DNA of 45,340 nucleotides from Oscillospiraceae bacterium (lineage in GTDB: Bacteria > Bacillota > Clostridia > Oscillospirales > Oscillospiraceae), in NCBI GenBank assembly GCA_017469795.1, contig JAFUFT010000036.1, positions 1 through 45,340 of the forward strand, given 5' to 3'. Below, piece after piece: positions 1 to 7,724 of this stretch (the first letter of the stretch is position 1; each line of letters begins with the position of its first letter). Under the pieces are notes generated by a model. The model saw only the letters and a list, made by a program, of their open reading frames with translations, ran no database searches and had not been told where the DNA came from. The position numbers were made by a program, and so were the translations under genes.

Positions 1-134
1 ACCTTTCAACCTCCGCAATCCGGCTTCCTTCAGATTCCATCTCACGATGGACACCCTTGCCTTTGGCTAACGGTTCCTGCTACCGAGCCCGTAGTGGACT
101 TTCACCACCAAGTTATCGCCCATGCCGGGCGCAC
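1..134 (-). mobile_element. Group IIC intron, 5' end (partial, runs off the left edge)
   Basis: Read on the minus strand from 134, the sequence begins GTGCGCCCGGCATGGGC, then carries GGTAGCAGGAACCGTTAGCC, CAAGGGTGTCC and GATGGAATCTGAAGGAAGC. This order and wording match the domain I start of bacterial group IIC introns such as the Oceanobacillus iheyensis intron (GUGYG 5' end). The 5' splice point is therefore at 134/135. The intron sits 9 nt beyond a perfect 11-bp terminator hairpin (144-169), which is the insertion preference known for class C introns. The reverse transcriptase and domains V/VI would lie left of the window. The identification rests on recalled intron sequence, not on a covariance search. 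Confidence 0.8.
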
Positions 135-143
135 AGCGCAACA

Positions 144-169
144 AGCAGCCGGTCTGACGACCGGCTGCT
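144..169 (-). terminator. Terminator of the ene-reductase operon and group IIC intron target
   Basis: A perfect 11-bp stem (144-154 with 159-169, loop TGAC) lies 10 nt past the stop of the minus-strand reductase gene. The T-tract normally expected is interrupted by the intron 5' end after TGTTGCGCT. Confidence 0.75.
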
Positions 170-179
170 CGTTTCTGTA

Positions 180-2231
180 TTACAGGGAATTGGCCGCCCA
201 GAAGGCAGTCAACTGGCTGTGGCGGATACCGTTCTCCGTGGTCACGGGATTGGGATCCTTCCGCGGCATCGGCGGCATGCCGGGCATGGACATGGGCATC
301 CGGGCGGAGGTGGTGTCGATGAGCTGGCTGGCGTCGCCCGCCACATAGAACTGCCGTCCCGGCGCCATAAAGCGTCTTGCCTCCTCCGTCAGCGGAATGC
401 GCCCCTCGGACAGGACCACGCTGTCGCAGTCCACGGTCTTCTCCTGTCCGTCCCGGGTCCGGTAGACCACCTGTCTGTCCCGGATCAGCGTGGCCTGTGC
501 GCCGGCGATGGTGCTCAGGCCCTCCAGGGAGTTCCACATGGCGAAGAAACCGTCCCGGGAGTGGCGGTCGTAGTCGTGGCCAGCCTGACGGTTCCGGGTC
601 AGGACCGTCACCTGATGCCCCGTCTGGAGCAGGTAGAGCGCCGCGTCCACGGCGGTCATGCTGCCGCCCACAATGACCACATGACGGCCCAGCTTGTCTT
701 CATTTCCGAACAGGCTCATCACGTCCACGGGAGAGGCCCCCTCCTCCACCGGCACCGCGTCGGTGCGGAACCGGGAGCCTGGCGCTGCGATCACCGCGTC
801 GTAGTCTTTGCGCTCCAGCAGCTCCGGCGTCGCTTCGGTATTCAGGAAGAAGTGGACGCCGGCCTTTTCGCACATATGGATCAGATGATCCTTGAAGCCC
901 TTCATGGACCACTTTTTGTCGATGTAGTCGCAGTGGATCAGTTGACCACCCAGAACGCCGTTCTTTTCGTAGAGATCCACCTGATGTCCACGTTCCGCCG
1001 CGGTCCAGGCCGCCCGGAGTCCCGCCGGTCCGCCGCCGACGACGGCCACCTTCTTCACCTTCGTGGGAGGCTGGATCATGTCCCGCCAGCCGGGATTGCC
1101 GATCCTCGGATTGATGGCGCAGACGCCCTGATGACATTTGTCGCAGCCGAGACAGGAGGTGATCTCGTCGGCCCGGTCCTCCACGATCTTGGTCCAGTAG
1201 TCCTCTTCGCAGATCAGGGCCCGGGCCTGGGCGATCAGATCGCAGAAGCCCTCGGACAGGACCCGCTCCATGACCGCCGGGTCCTGGAAGCCGCCCACGG
1301 GGGCGATATAGGACCGGATACCCGCATCCTTCAGGAGCTTGCAGTACCGCAGGTTCGGCGGGCACTCCTTCTCGAAGAAGTAGGCGTTGACATGGGTCAG
1401 GTCGCCGGATTTGGCCCGGATCTGGAAGATGTCCACATAGGGCTCGAACATCTTACAGTAGGCCACGAAGTCCTCGGTGGTATAGCCTCCCTTCAGGGTC
1501 TCCTCACCAGAGATCTGAAGCTCGATGGGATAGTCCTTCCCGCAGACCTCTTTGATCTTCGCCAGAAGCTCGCAGAGGAGCCGGGCGCGGTTTTCCACGC
1601 TCCCACCGTACTCGTCCGTCCGCTGGTTGAGGATGGGGCTCAGGGACTTGGCCAGAATGGAGGCGTTGTAGCTGGCGTAGATATTCACCATGTCGAAGCC
1701 GACGCACTTGAGCTTGTAGCAGTACTCGGCAAACAGATCGATGAATTCGCGGATCTGCTCCTTCGTGATCTCCGGCGGAACGATCTTGTCCCGGCTCTCG
1801 CCCATGCCGGGCATGGCGTAAATTCCCTCGGGTCCCGGCGGGAATTCATCGGGGATCTGGGACCAGTCGTGGATATCCGAGATGGACACGTCTACCGGCA
1901 GGTAGATCATCGTTGCCGCGGAGGCCAGGGAGCCGTAGGCGTGGATCCGCTCGATCATCTTCGTGAACATGCCCTGACAGTCCCGGTTCTCCATGTCATA
2001 GTTGCTGGTGAAGAAGGTGCGGCCCTTCATCTCCTTGAACTCGCCGGGCTGGCAGGTGACAATGGACGCGCCGTTCCGGGCATAACGGGCAGCGAATTCG
2101 ATCTGATGCTCGTTGGGATATCCCGCCGGATCGCCCACGTCCGGCATAGACTTGGAGTTGATGATCCTGTTCTTCAGGATGTACCGCCCCAGGGGCAGCG
2201 GGGTCATGATGTGCGCATATTTGTGATTCAT
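180..2231 (-). CDS. Old-yellow-enzyme-type NAD(P)H:flavin oxidoreductase with Fe-S and FAD domains (2,4-dienoyl-CoA reductase/BaiCD-like family)
   Basis: This 683-residue protein has the three-part build of anaerobic ene-reductases. Residues 1 to about 350 form an FMN TIM barrel, including the family signature RTDEYGGSVENR. A cysteine cluster CLGCDKCHQGVC near residues 355-370 should bind a 4Fe-4S centre. The C-terminal half has FAD/NAD(P) Rossmann motifs (VAVVGGGPAG near 390, VVIVGGS near 540). Relatives (FldZ, BaiCD/BaiH, 2,4-dienoyl-CoA reductase) reduce activated C=C bonds using NAD(P)H via FAD, Fe-S and FMN. The ATG follows AGGAGGAATACC and lies 15 nt after the upstream paralogue, so the two form an operon. 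The substrate is not readable from sequence. The C-terminus is rich in Met-Pro (MPMSMPGMPPMP). Confidence 0.88.
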   Translation of the reverse strand: MNHKYAHIMTPLPLGRYILKNRIINSKSMPDVGDPAGYPNEHQIEFAARYARNGASIVTCQPGEFKEMKGRTFFTSNYDMENRDCQGMFTKMIERIHAYGSLASAATMIYLPVDVSISDIHDWSQIPDEFPPGPEGIYAMPGMGESRDKIVPPEITKEQIREFIDLFAEYCYKLKCVGFDMVNIYASYNASILAKSLSPILNQRTDEYGGSVENRARLLCELLAKIKEVCGKDYPIELQISGEETLKGGYTTEDFVAYCKMFEPYVDIFQIRAKSGDLTHVNAYFFEKECPPNLRYCKLLKDAGIRSYIAPVGGFQDPAVMERVLSEGFCDLIAQARALICEEDYWTKIVEDRADEITSCLGCDKCHQGVCAINPRIGNPGWRDMIQPPTKVKKVAVVGGGPAGLRAAWTAAERGHQVDLYEKNGVLGGQLIHCDYIDKKWSMKGFKDHLIHMCEKAGVHFFLNTEATPELLERKDYDAVIAAPGSRFRTDAVPVEEGASPVDVMSLFGNEDKLGRHVVIVGGSMTAVDAALYLLQTGHQVTVLTRNRQAGHDYDRHSRDGFFAMWNSLEGLSTIAGAQATLIRDRQVVYRTRDGQEKTVDCDSVVLSEGRIPLTEEARRFMAPGRQFYVAGDASQLIDTTSARMPMSMPGMPPMPRKDPNPVTTENGIRHSQLTAFWAANSL

Positions 2232-2246
2232 GGTATTCCTCCTATT

Positions 2247-4316
2247 TTAAATCTGCTGGGCTGCGGCATAGGCGTCAAAAATGGCGTGACGCATATTCCC
2301 CGCCTCTTTACAGTCTCCGATCATATAGAATTCGGGTGCGATCCCGTGGAAGGAGATGGCCAGATCCCGGTTCGGTTCCACGCCGCCGGAAACCAGAATG
2401 CTGTCGCACTGCACCACTCCCTCCGATCCGTCTTTGTTTACATAATACACTTTCCCGGGTTCCAGCCTCACCGTGGAAGCCTCCCGGATATGCCTGACTC
2501 CGCTGTTCACCGACAGGAGATTCACGTTGCCCCGCTCCCGGATGGGATTGAGTTCATATGCGACTATATTCTTCCGGCTGATCTCCACCACCTCGTGGCC
2601 AGCCCGGGCCAGATAGATGGCGGCCTCCGCCGCAGTGGACGCGCCGCCCACAACGCAGACCCGGCGTCCCAGCTCCTGTTCTCTGCCGAAGGCGTCGTAG
2701 GGAGTTCCCCATGCGTGCTCGATTCCGGAAAGCTCCGGCAGCTTCGCTGCAGCTCCGACTGCGGCAATGATCACGTCGAACTGTTCCCGCTCCAGCATCT
2801 CCCGGGTGGCGGGCGTGCGGAGCCGCACCTCGATCCCCTTCCGGACCATCTGATTCCGAAGCCAGTTTACATAACGAGTGACCCGCCACTTGAAATCACA
2901 GCAGGCTACAGCCTTGAGCTGTCCGCCCAGTTCTCCGGATGCCTCAAAGATCACCGGCTCATGGCCGCGCTCCTTCAGGTACAGCGCCGTCTTCATGCCG
3001 CCGGGACCGCCGCCGATCACGGCCACCCGTTTTTTTCCTGTAACCGGCTCCCGCATCTTCTGCGTCCGGTATTCCATGCCCATCTCCGGGTTGATGGTAC
3101 AGTGGCTCATCCACTCTCCGGTCCAGCTGACGCCGCGGCACTGGTGGCACAGCAGGCAGGGCTCCAGATCCTCCCCCGCTCCAGTCTTCAGGATCTCTCC
3201 CAGTTTGGGGTTGCACATGAACATGTGGTTGGAATTGATCACGTCAGCCTTGCCGCTGGCAATAACCGCCTCCAGCTTGTCCAGATCCATATAGGGAGTG
3301 GATACGGCAATGGGAGTTGCGATTCCTGCCGCCTTCAGCTCCGCCGCCTGCTCCGCGCCGGGACAGCAGTCACATTCCTCTTCCATCAGCCCGTCTCCCA
3401 TGGCGGAGCGGATGTAGAGCAGATCCAGGTAGGGTTCCATCTCCTTGAGCCAGGTCACGCACTCCTCTTTTGTCAGGCCGCCCATGGGCCCGGGTCCTCC
3501 GCCCAGCGGCGCGCCGCAGTACAGGAGGAAGTCGTCCCCGAGGGCTCTGCGGATCTCCCGGAAAAAGCGATGGCTGAACCGCAGCCGGTTTTCCAGAGAA
3601 CCGCCGTATTCGTCGGTGCGGCGGTTTGAACTCTCGCTCATAAAGGAGGTCAGCACTTCCGTGGGCACCATGGCCGCGTCAAATCCCAGAGAAGCGTACA
3701 GCTTCATCCGGTCTATGACGATGCCGATGTACTCCTCCATGGCGTCCTCATCGAGATATTTGACGCTTGTCTGCGGCACCCCAACAGCAACCATGTCGTC
3801 ATCCTCTCCCTCCGGTCCCACCAGGGAGCCGAAAGAGAATTTCAAGCCGCTTTCCGCGATCTTTCCGGTGTCGCCGCCGAAGCCCATGGGGCCCATCCCG
3901 GGGCCTCCGGGACCGCCCGGGCCGCCCGGGCCACCGGCAGACGGCGGATTTACCACGTATCTGGTGGACAGATTCAGATCCAGCGACGTGCAGAGCATGG
4001 TGCCGTAATAATGGATCATGTGGGAAAAGTGGGAGAAGTAGTTCTGACATCCCTTGTCATGGATATCCCACATGGCGAAGTGCGGAATGTCGTAGCCGCC
4101 CATGTCCCGCTGGGTGTCGTTGGCCAGATCGTGAACGATGATAAACGCCGCTCCGTTCTTTGCGATGGTGCAGTAGTAGCTGACGATGGGATCCGCGGGA
4201 TAGAGCTCCGGCCCCTGCAGGAAATGAGGCTGGGCACAGGGGTACATGAACCGGGATTTCAGGACCGTGTTCCGGATCTTGAGCGGTTTGGTCAGATGTT
4301 CATAGCGCTGATGCAT
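2247..4316 (-). CDS. Old-yellow-enzyme-type flavin oxidoreductase with Fe-S and FAD domains, first gene of the operon
   Basis: This 689-residue paralogue of the downstream reductase has an N-terminal FMN TIM barrel with RRTDEYGGSLENRLRF. An Fe-S cysteine cluster CLLCHQCRG...C lies near residue 388, and Rossmann motifs VAVIGGGPGG (about 430) and VCVVGGAST follow. The ATG at 4316 is chosen because AAGGAGGGAAGG precedes it; the longer reading has no such site. The barrel carries a Gly-Pro-rich stretch (GGPGGPGGPGGPGMGPMG, residues about 125-145) that is odd for this fold and absent in the partner. Two tandem ene-reductases suggest sequential reductions, or a heteromeric pair, on one multiply unsaturated compound. 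That is inference. Confidence 0.87.
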   Translation of the reverse strand: MHQRYEHLTKPLKIRNTVLKSRFMYPCAQPHFLQGPELYPADPIVSYYCTIAKNGAAFIIVHDLANDTQRDMGGYDIPHFAMWDIHDKGCQNYFSHFSHMIHYYGTMLCTSLDLNLSTRYVVNPPSAGGPGGPGGPGGPGMGPMGFGGDTGKIAESGLKFSFGSLVGPEGEDDDMVAVGVPQTSVKYLDEDAMEEYIGIVIDRMKLYASLGFDAAMVPTEVLTSFMSESSNRRTDEYGGSLENRLRFSHRFFREIRRALGDDFLLYCGAPLGGGPGPMGGLTKEECVTWLKEMEPYLDLLYIRSAMGDGLMEEECDCCPGAEQAAELKAAGIATPIAVSTPYMDLDKLEAVIASGKADVINSNHMFMCNPKLGEILKTGAGEDLEPCLLCHQCRGVSWTGEWMSHCTINPEMGMEYRTQKMREPVTGKKRVAVIGGGPGGMKTALYLKERGHEPVIFEASGELGGQLKAVACCDFKWRVTRYVNWLRNQMVRKGIEVRLRTPATREMLEREQFDVIIAAVGAAAKLPELSGIEHAWGTPYDAFGREQELGRRVCVVGGASTAAEAAIYLARAGHEVVEISRKNIVAYELNPIRERGNVNLLSVNSGVRHIREASTVRLEPGKVYYVNKDGSEGVVQCDSILVSGGVEPNRDLAISFHGIAPEFYMIGDCKEAGNMRHAIFDAYAAAQQI

Positions 4317-4349
4317 AGTAACCTTCCCTCCTTGTTGCTTTCTACTGTC

Positions 4350-4378
4350 AGAATAGCACAATCCGACTTATTTAGCAA
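4350..4378 (-). promoter_or_regulatory. Sigma-A promoter of the ene-reductase operon
   Basis: On the minus strand TTGCTA (4373-4378), 17-nt spacer, TATTCT (4350-4355), with an extended -10 TG one base upstream. It lies about 35 nt before the ATG at 4316. Confidence 0.6.
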
Positions 4379-4427
4379 TCGAACCTAATAAACCAACCAT
4401 CGAAGCACATTTTGTCAGATACAGGAC

Positions 4428-4456
4428 TGGATTCGACCGGGAACACGTAGTATAAT
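4428..4456 (+). promoter_or_regulatory. Probable promoter of the membrane protein gene
   Basis: A perfect TATAAT lies at 4451-4456, 43 nt before the ATG at 4499. The best -35 at 17-nt spacing, TGGATT (4428-4433), is poor. Confidence 0.4.
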
Positions 4457-4498
4457 GCAAACGAGGCCACATGCCCCTATCCGCCCGGAAAGGAATTG

Positions 4499-5152
4499 AT
4501 GAAATACGGAGAATCCACCTTTGACATCCTGTATCTGCTGTTCGCAATCATCAGCGGCTGTATCCTGCTGTTCAAGGCGAAAAACAGAACCGGAAAACTC
4601 ATGGGCGCCGCCGCTCTGGTCCTCGGCTGCGGAGACGCATTCCATCTTGTGCCCCGGGTGCTGAACTACTTTGTCAGCTCGGACTTCACCGCGGCCCTGG
4701 GAATCGGAAAGCTGATCACCTCCATCACCATGACCGTGTTCTATCTCCTTCTGTATTACCTCTGGCAGACGCTCCATCCGGGTCGGGAACAGCGGAGCAT
4801 GACGATCCTCGTATGGGTCCTGACTGCGGTGCGGATCGTCCTTTGCCTGTTCCCTCAGAACGGCTGGCTGACAAACAGCAGCGGCGTGACATGGGGCGTC
4901 ATCCGGAATAATCCCTTTGTCCTTCTTGGAGCGGCCGTTTGCCTGCTGTTTTTCCGGTCGAGGAAGAAGAACCGTATTCTCTCGCCTGTCTGGCTGTATA
5001 TCCTTCTGTCGTTCCTTTTTTATCTCCCCGTGGCGGTCGGAGCCGGTCTTGTGCCCATCCTCGGTATGCTGATGCTGCCCAAAACCGTCTGCTATATCCT
5101 GATAATCATCGCCTTTCTGCGCTTTACCGTGAAGAACGATCCGCAGAATTAA
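4499..5152 (+). CDS. Polytopic membrane protein of unknown function
   Basis: I do not recognise a family for this 217-residue protein. It has about seven hydrophobic segments (roughly residues 5-25, 33-55, 65-90, 100-120, 135-155, 160-182 and 185-207) separated by short basic loops, so it is an integral membrane protein. The ATG at 4499 follows GGAAAGGA; an in-frame TTG just before it is less likely. It is transcribed against its neighbours, between the ene-reductase operon and the CoA-transferase/hydrolase operon, and shares a bidirectional terminator with the latter. Position suggests transport or sensing of the same substrate, but nothing in the sequence proves it. Confidence 0.75.
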   Translation: MKYGESTFDILYLLFAIISGCILLFKAKNRTGKLMGAAALVLGCGDAFHLVPRVLNYFVSSDFTAALGIGKLITSITMTVFYLLLYYLWQTLHPGREQRSMTILVWVLTAVRIVLCLFPQNGWLTNSSGVTWGVIRNNPFVLLGAAVCLLFFRSRKKNRILSPVWLYILLSFLFYLPVAVGAGLVPILGMLMLPKTVCYILIIIAFLRFTVKNDPQN

Positions 5153-5181
5153 CTGTCCCGGAAGGAAAATACCAGGTGAAA

Positions 5182-5220
5182 AGCCGCAGGTTCTATCGAA
5201 AATAGATAGAGCCTGCGGCT
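5182..5220. terminator. Bidirectional intrinsic terminator
   Basis: A 16-bp stem (5182-5197 with 5205-5220, one G-T pair) with loop GAAAATA. It is followed by TTTTC on the minus strand and by TGTGCTTTTC on the plus strand. It separates the convergent membrane protein gene and hydrolase gene. Confidence 0.85.
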
Positions 5221-5257
5221 TGTGCTTTTCCCGAAAGATTGTTCGCGAAGAGACTTA

Positions 5258-6274
5258 TTACCCGGCCGGTTCCGGACGGTAGGGTTTCTGTCCCTTGTAG
5301 AAGTGGGGGCTGTCGGCCTTGCCTGCATCCACCTCTTCGAGCCACTTGAAGGGCTCAGTGCGGAAGGCGTTCCAGGTGTCCTCGTTCATGGGACCGCGCA
5401 TGGCCGGGAAGGTATAGCGCCAGTAGTTGGTCCGGGCGATGTACTTCTCGTCCTGCTGCCCAGCGTTCACGTCGCCCATCTCGTTTGCGGCGATGCGAAG
5501 AAGAGAACCGTACTGCTCGGAGACCGTATGGAGCTTCAGATCCTCCACAAACAGCTTCTTGAGGGGACGCTTGGCCAGATTGGACATGATCGTCCGGTTC
5601 TCGTAGGGCATCCGCTTCCACATCCGGGCGATCTCCCAGGCCCGCTTCATCACATCTTCTTTGGCTACAACTTCCGAAGCCATTCCCCAGTCCAGCATGT
5701 TCTGCGCGGTAAACTGCCGGGTGGTCATCATGTAGTAATTGCCCCGCTTGGTGCCGAAGTAGTGTTGCACCATCATGCCCATACCGTCGCCGGGCACCAG
5801 GCCGCCGTGGGCGTGGGGCACTTCCATGACTGTGTCCTCCGAGGCAATAGTCACGTCGCAGAGCATGGCCGAATCCCAGTGGAAGCCGGGACCGGGAATG
5901 GCGCCGATGGTGGGAACATCCAGGTCGAAAACCATGTTTTTGATCAGATTCGTGTCGTCGAAATACTGGTGCTGGAACCGCTGGGTAGGCAGCTCGGAAT
6001 AGGTATCCCAGCCGTTGGGATCCGATTCGATCATCCAAGTGCTGCCGATGTGGGTGAAGATGATAATCTCATTCTTACAGTCCATGGACAGGATCCGAAC
6101 CAGCTGGGAGATGGCACGGTGGGACATGCCCGAGTGCTTCATGGGACCGTCATTTGTTTTCCAGGTCACCTGAAGGATCCCGTCCTCCCGGTACAAATCC
6201 GCAAACGCGGAAAACCACTTGCCGTACTCCTCCAGTTCGGGGAGCTTTACGTAGTCTGCCAAAGGTCTTGCCAT
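5258..6274 (-). CDS. Crotonase-fold enzyme resembling 6-oxocamphor hydrolase (C-C bond hydrolase)
   Basis: This 338-residue protein belongs to the enoyl-CoA hydratase/isomerase superfamily. The segment around PHAHGGLVPGDGMG (residues about 150-165), followed by FGTKRGNYY and the LDWGMASEV region, lines up best with 6-oxocamphor hydrolase. The recalled sequence of that enzyme has PHFPSGIVPGDGAH and LGSNRGRYF at these positions. It cleaves a cyclic 1,3-diketone by a retro-Claisen reaction and uses a His at this site. The protein is about 80 residues longer than that enzyme, with an unfamiliar C-terminal extension. The ATG at 6274 follows AAGGAGGAACAGACA, 13 nt after the CoA-transferase stop, so the two are one operon. 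BadI-type ring hydrolysis or plain hydratase activity are alternatives. Confidence 0.72.
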   Translation of the reverse strand: MARPLADYVKLPELEEYGKWFSAFADLYREDGILQVTWKTNDGPMKHSGMSHRAISQLVRILSMDCKNEIIIFTHIGSTWMIESDPNGWDTYSELPTQRFQHQYFDDTNLIKNMVFDLDVPTIGAIPGPGFHWDSAMLCDVTIASEDTVMEVPHAHGGLVPGDGMGMMVQHYFGTKRGNYYMMTTRQFTAQNMLDWGMASEVVAKEDVMKRAWEIARMWKRMPYENRTIMSNLAKRPLKKLFVEDLKLHTVSEQYGSLLRIAANEMGDVNAGQQDEKYIARTNYWRYTFPAMRGPMNEDTWNAFRTEPFKWLEEVDAGKADSPHFYKGQKPYRPEPAG

Positions 6275-6287
6275 TGTCTGTTCCTCC

Positions 6288-7595
6288 TTAGATATAGCCG
6301 AGTTTTTTCGCTTCAAAGGTCAGTTCATCCCGGAAATCCGGATGGGCGATGGCGATGAGCTGTTTTGCCCGCTCCTTTACCGTGCGGCCCCGCATATAGG
6401 CAACGCCGTATTCCGTGATGATGATGTCCGCCAGATTCCGGGAGATGGTCACCACAGACCCCGGCGTCAGGATGGGCTTGATTTTGGAGATAGTCCCTTT
6501 CTTTGCCGTTGCCGACATGGCGATGATCCCCCGTCCTCCCCTGGAGTGCTGGGCACCGTAGGCAAAGTCGAAGGCGCCGCCGGTTCCGGAATACTGTCTG
6601 GGGCCGATGGTCTCCGAGCAGATCTGTCCCGTCAGGTCGATCTCCATGGCGGTGTTGATAGAGACCATGTTGTCGATGGACGCAATGACAAAAGGATCGT
6701 TGGTATAGCTGGCCTGGCGGAACCAGGTGCCGGCGTTGGTTGACATAATTCTATAGAGTTTCTCATCTCCCAGGATGAAGTTGCCCACATGCTTTCCGGT
6801 GTCGATATTCTTTTTTGCACCGGTAATGACCCCTGCTTCGATCAGGTCGCCCATGACGGGGGTGAAGAGTTCCGTGTGGAGACCCAGATCTTTCTTGTCA
6901 AAAAAGGAGTTTCCCACCGCGTCGGGCATTCCGCCCAGACCCAGCTGGATGCAGTCCCCATCGTGGACGAAATCCGCCGCATAGGCGCCGATCTTCAGGT
7001 CGGTCTCCGTGGGCACGCTTCTGACATCGTAGATCGTAGCGGGGTAGTCCGCCTCCACGATCAGGTCCACCTTCTCCAAGGGGACCTCCAGCGCACCCGG
7101 GAACCGGGGCAGATTCGGGTTTACCTCCAGGATCACCGTCTCCGCGTGGAGATAGGCGTCCTCCTCCCACATGCCGCTGCCGGACACCGCGAAATTCCCG
7201 TTTTCGTCCATGGGGGTTGCGGCGGCGATGAACTTATGGATCACAGGCTTGAACTCTGTTCGCCGCCGCATCATGTCGTGGAGGTTGGAGGGTAGATGGG
7301 ACGCGATGCCCATATCATGGCACTTCCGCAGAGCCCCGTCATAGAGGTGGCAGACCATATTCAGCCTGCCCCGAAGCTCCGGCATCTCCATGAAGGGATA
7401 GACGTAGCCGCTGCCCCGCTTCCCCTTGATCAGCTCGATGTCCGCAAGCTGCGGCGCCGCCCGATGGAAGTTCCCGTAAAAGAGCTGGGGTTCGCAGAGC
7501 TCTCCCCCGCCGCAGATCACGTCTCCGTCCCGGAGCATTGCGAGCATATCCTCCACAGTTCCGACTTTCTCCCGGTACTCTGAATTCCGATCCAT
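6288..7595 (-). CDS. Acetyl-CoA hydrolase/transferase family CoA-transferase (4-hydroxybutyrate or butyrate type)
   Basis: The 435-residue length matches 4-hydroxybutyrate and butyryl-CoA:acetate CoA-transferases (about 438). The motif GLHTELFTPVMGDLIEAG near residue 237 contains the Glu expected to form the glutamyl-CoA intermediate. QLGLGGMPDAVG and the C-terminal ITEYGVAYMRGRT are also family-typical. It should move CoA from acetyl- or butyryl-CoA onto a carboxylic acid without using ATP. It is the first gene of a two-gene operon with the crotonase-fold hydrolase and is divergent from a LysR gene. The start follows AGGAAGAGGTG. The order suggests that the acid made or opened by this cluster is activated or released as a thioester; the natural acid is unknown. 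Confidence 0.88.
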   Translation of the reverse strand: MDRNSEYREKVGTVEDMLAMLRDGDVICGGGELCEPQLFYGNFHRAAPQLADIELIKGKRGSGYVYPFMEMPELRGRLNMVCHLYDGALRKCHDMGIASHLPSNLHDMMRRRTEFKPVIHKFIAAATPMDENGNFAVSGSGMWEEDAYLHAETVILEVNPNLPRFPGALEVPLEKVDLIVEADYPATIYDVRSVPTETDLKIGAYAADFVHDGDCIQLGLGGMPDAVGNSFFDKKDLGLHTELFTPVMGDLIEAGVITGAKKNIDTGKHVGNFILGDEKLYRIMSTNAGTWFRQASYTNDPFVIASIDNMVSINTAMEIDLTGQICSETIGPRQYSGTGGAFDFAYGAQHSRGGRGIIAMSATAKKGTISKIKPILTPGSVVTISRNLADIIITEYGVAYMRGRTVKERAKQLIAIAHPDFRDELTFEAKKLGYI

Positions 7596-7623
7596 AAAAA
7601 CACCTCTTCCTTCGCTTAAATCA

Positions 7624-7653
7624 AGTATAACACGGCGGGTTTATTCCCCGCAA
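7624..7653 (-). promoter_or_regulatory. Sigma-A promoter of the CoA-transferase operon
   Basis: On the minus strand TTGCGG (7648-7653), 18-nt spacer, TATACT (7624-7629) with an extended TGT. Its -35 lies back to back with that of the LysR gene, so a regulator bound at 7648-7672 could act on both. A GAATTC-centred stretch between them (7658-7666) is a possible operator. Confidence 0.6.
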
Positions 7654-7666
7654 ATACCGAATTCCG

Positions 7667-7695
7667 TTGCCTCGATATAAACGATATGTTATAAT
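7667..7695 (+). promoter_or_regulatory. Sigma-A promoter of the LysR gene
   Basis: TTGCCT (7667-7672), 17-nt spacer, TATAAT (7690-7695) with an extended TGT, 30 nt before the ATG. Confidence 0.75.
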
Positions 7696-7724
7696 GGCCG
7701 CAAAAGAAACCGGAGGTGCAGTCT

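Noticed and set aside
57..3629. 1190-codon open frame on the plus strand
   Set aside because: It is antisense to the two ene-reductase genes and reflects their GC-rich codon pattern. It has no ribosome binding site or recognisable domain.
7648..7672. GCAA...TTGC palindrome as a LysR operator
   Set aside because: The two half-sites are the -35 elements of the divergent promoters, so the symmetry may only reflect promoter consensus. Kept only as a possible regulatory region.
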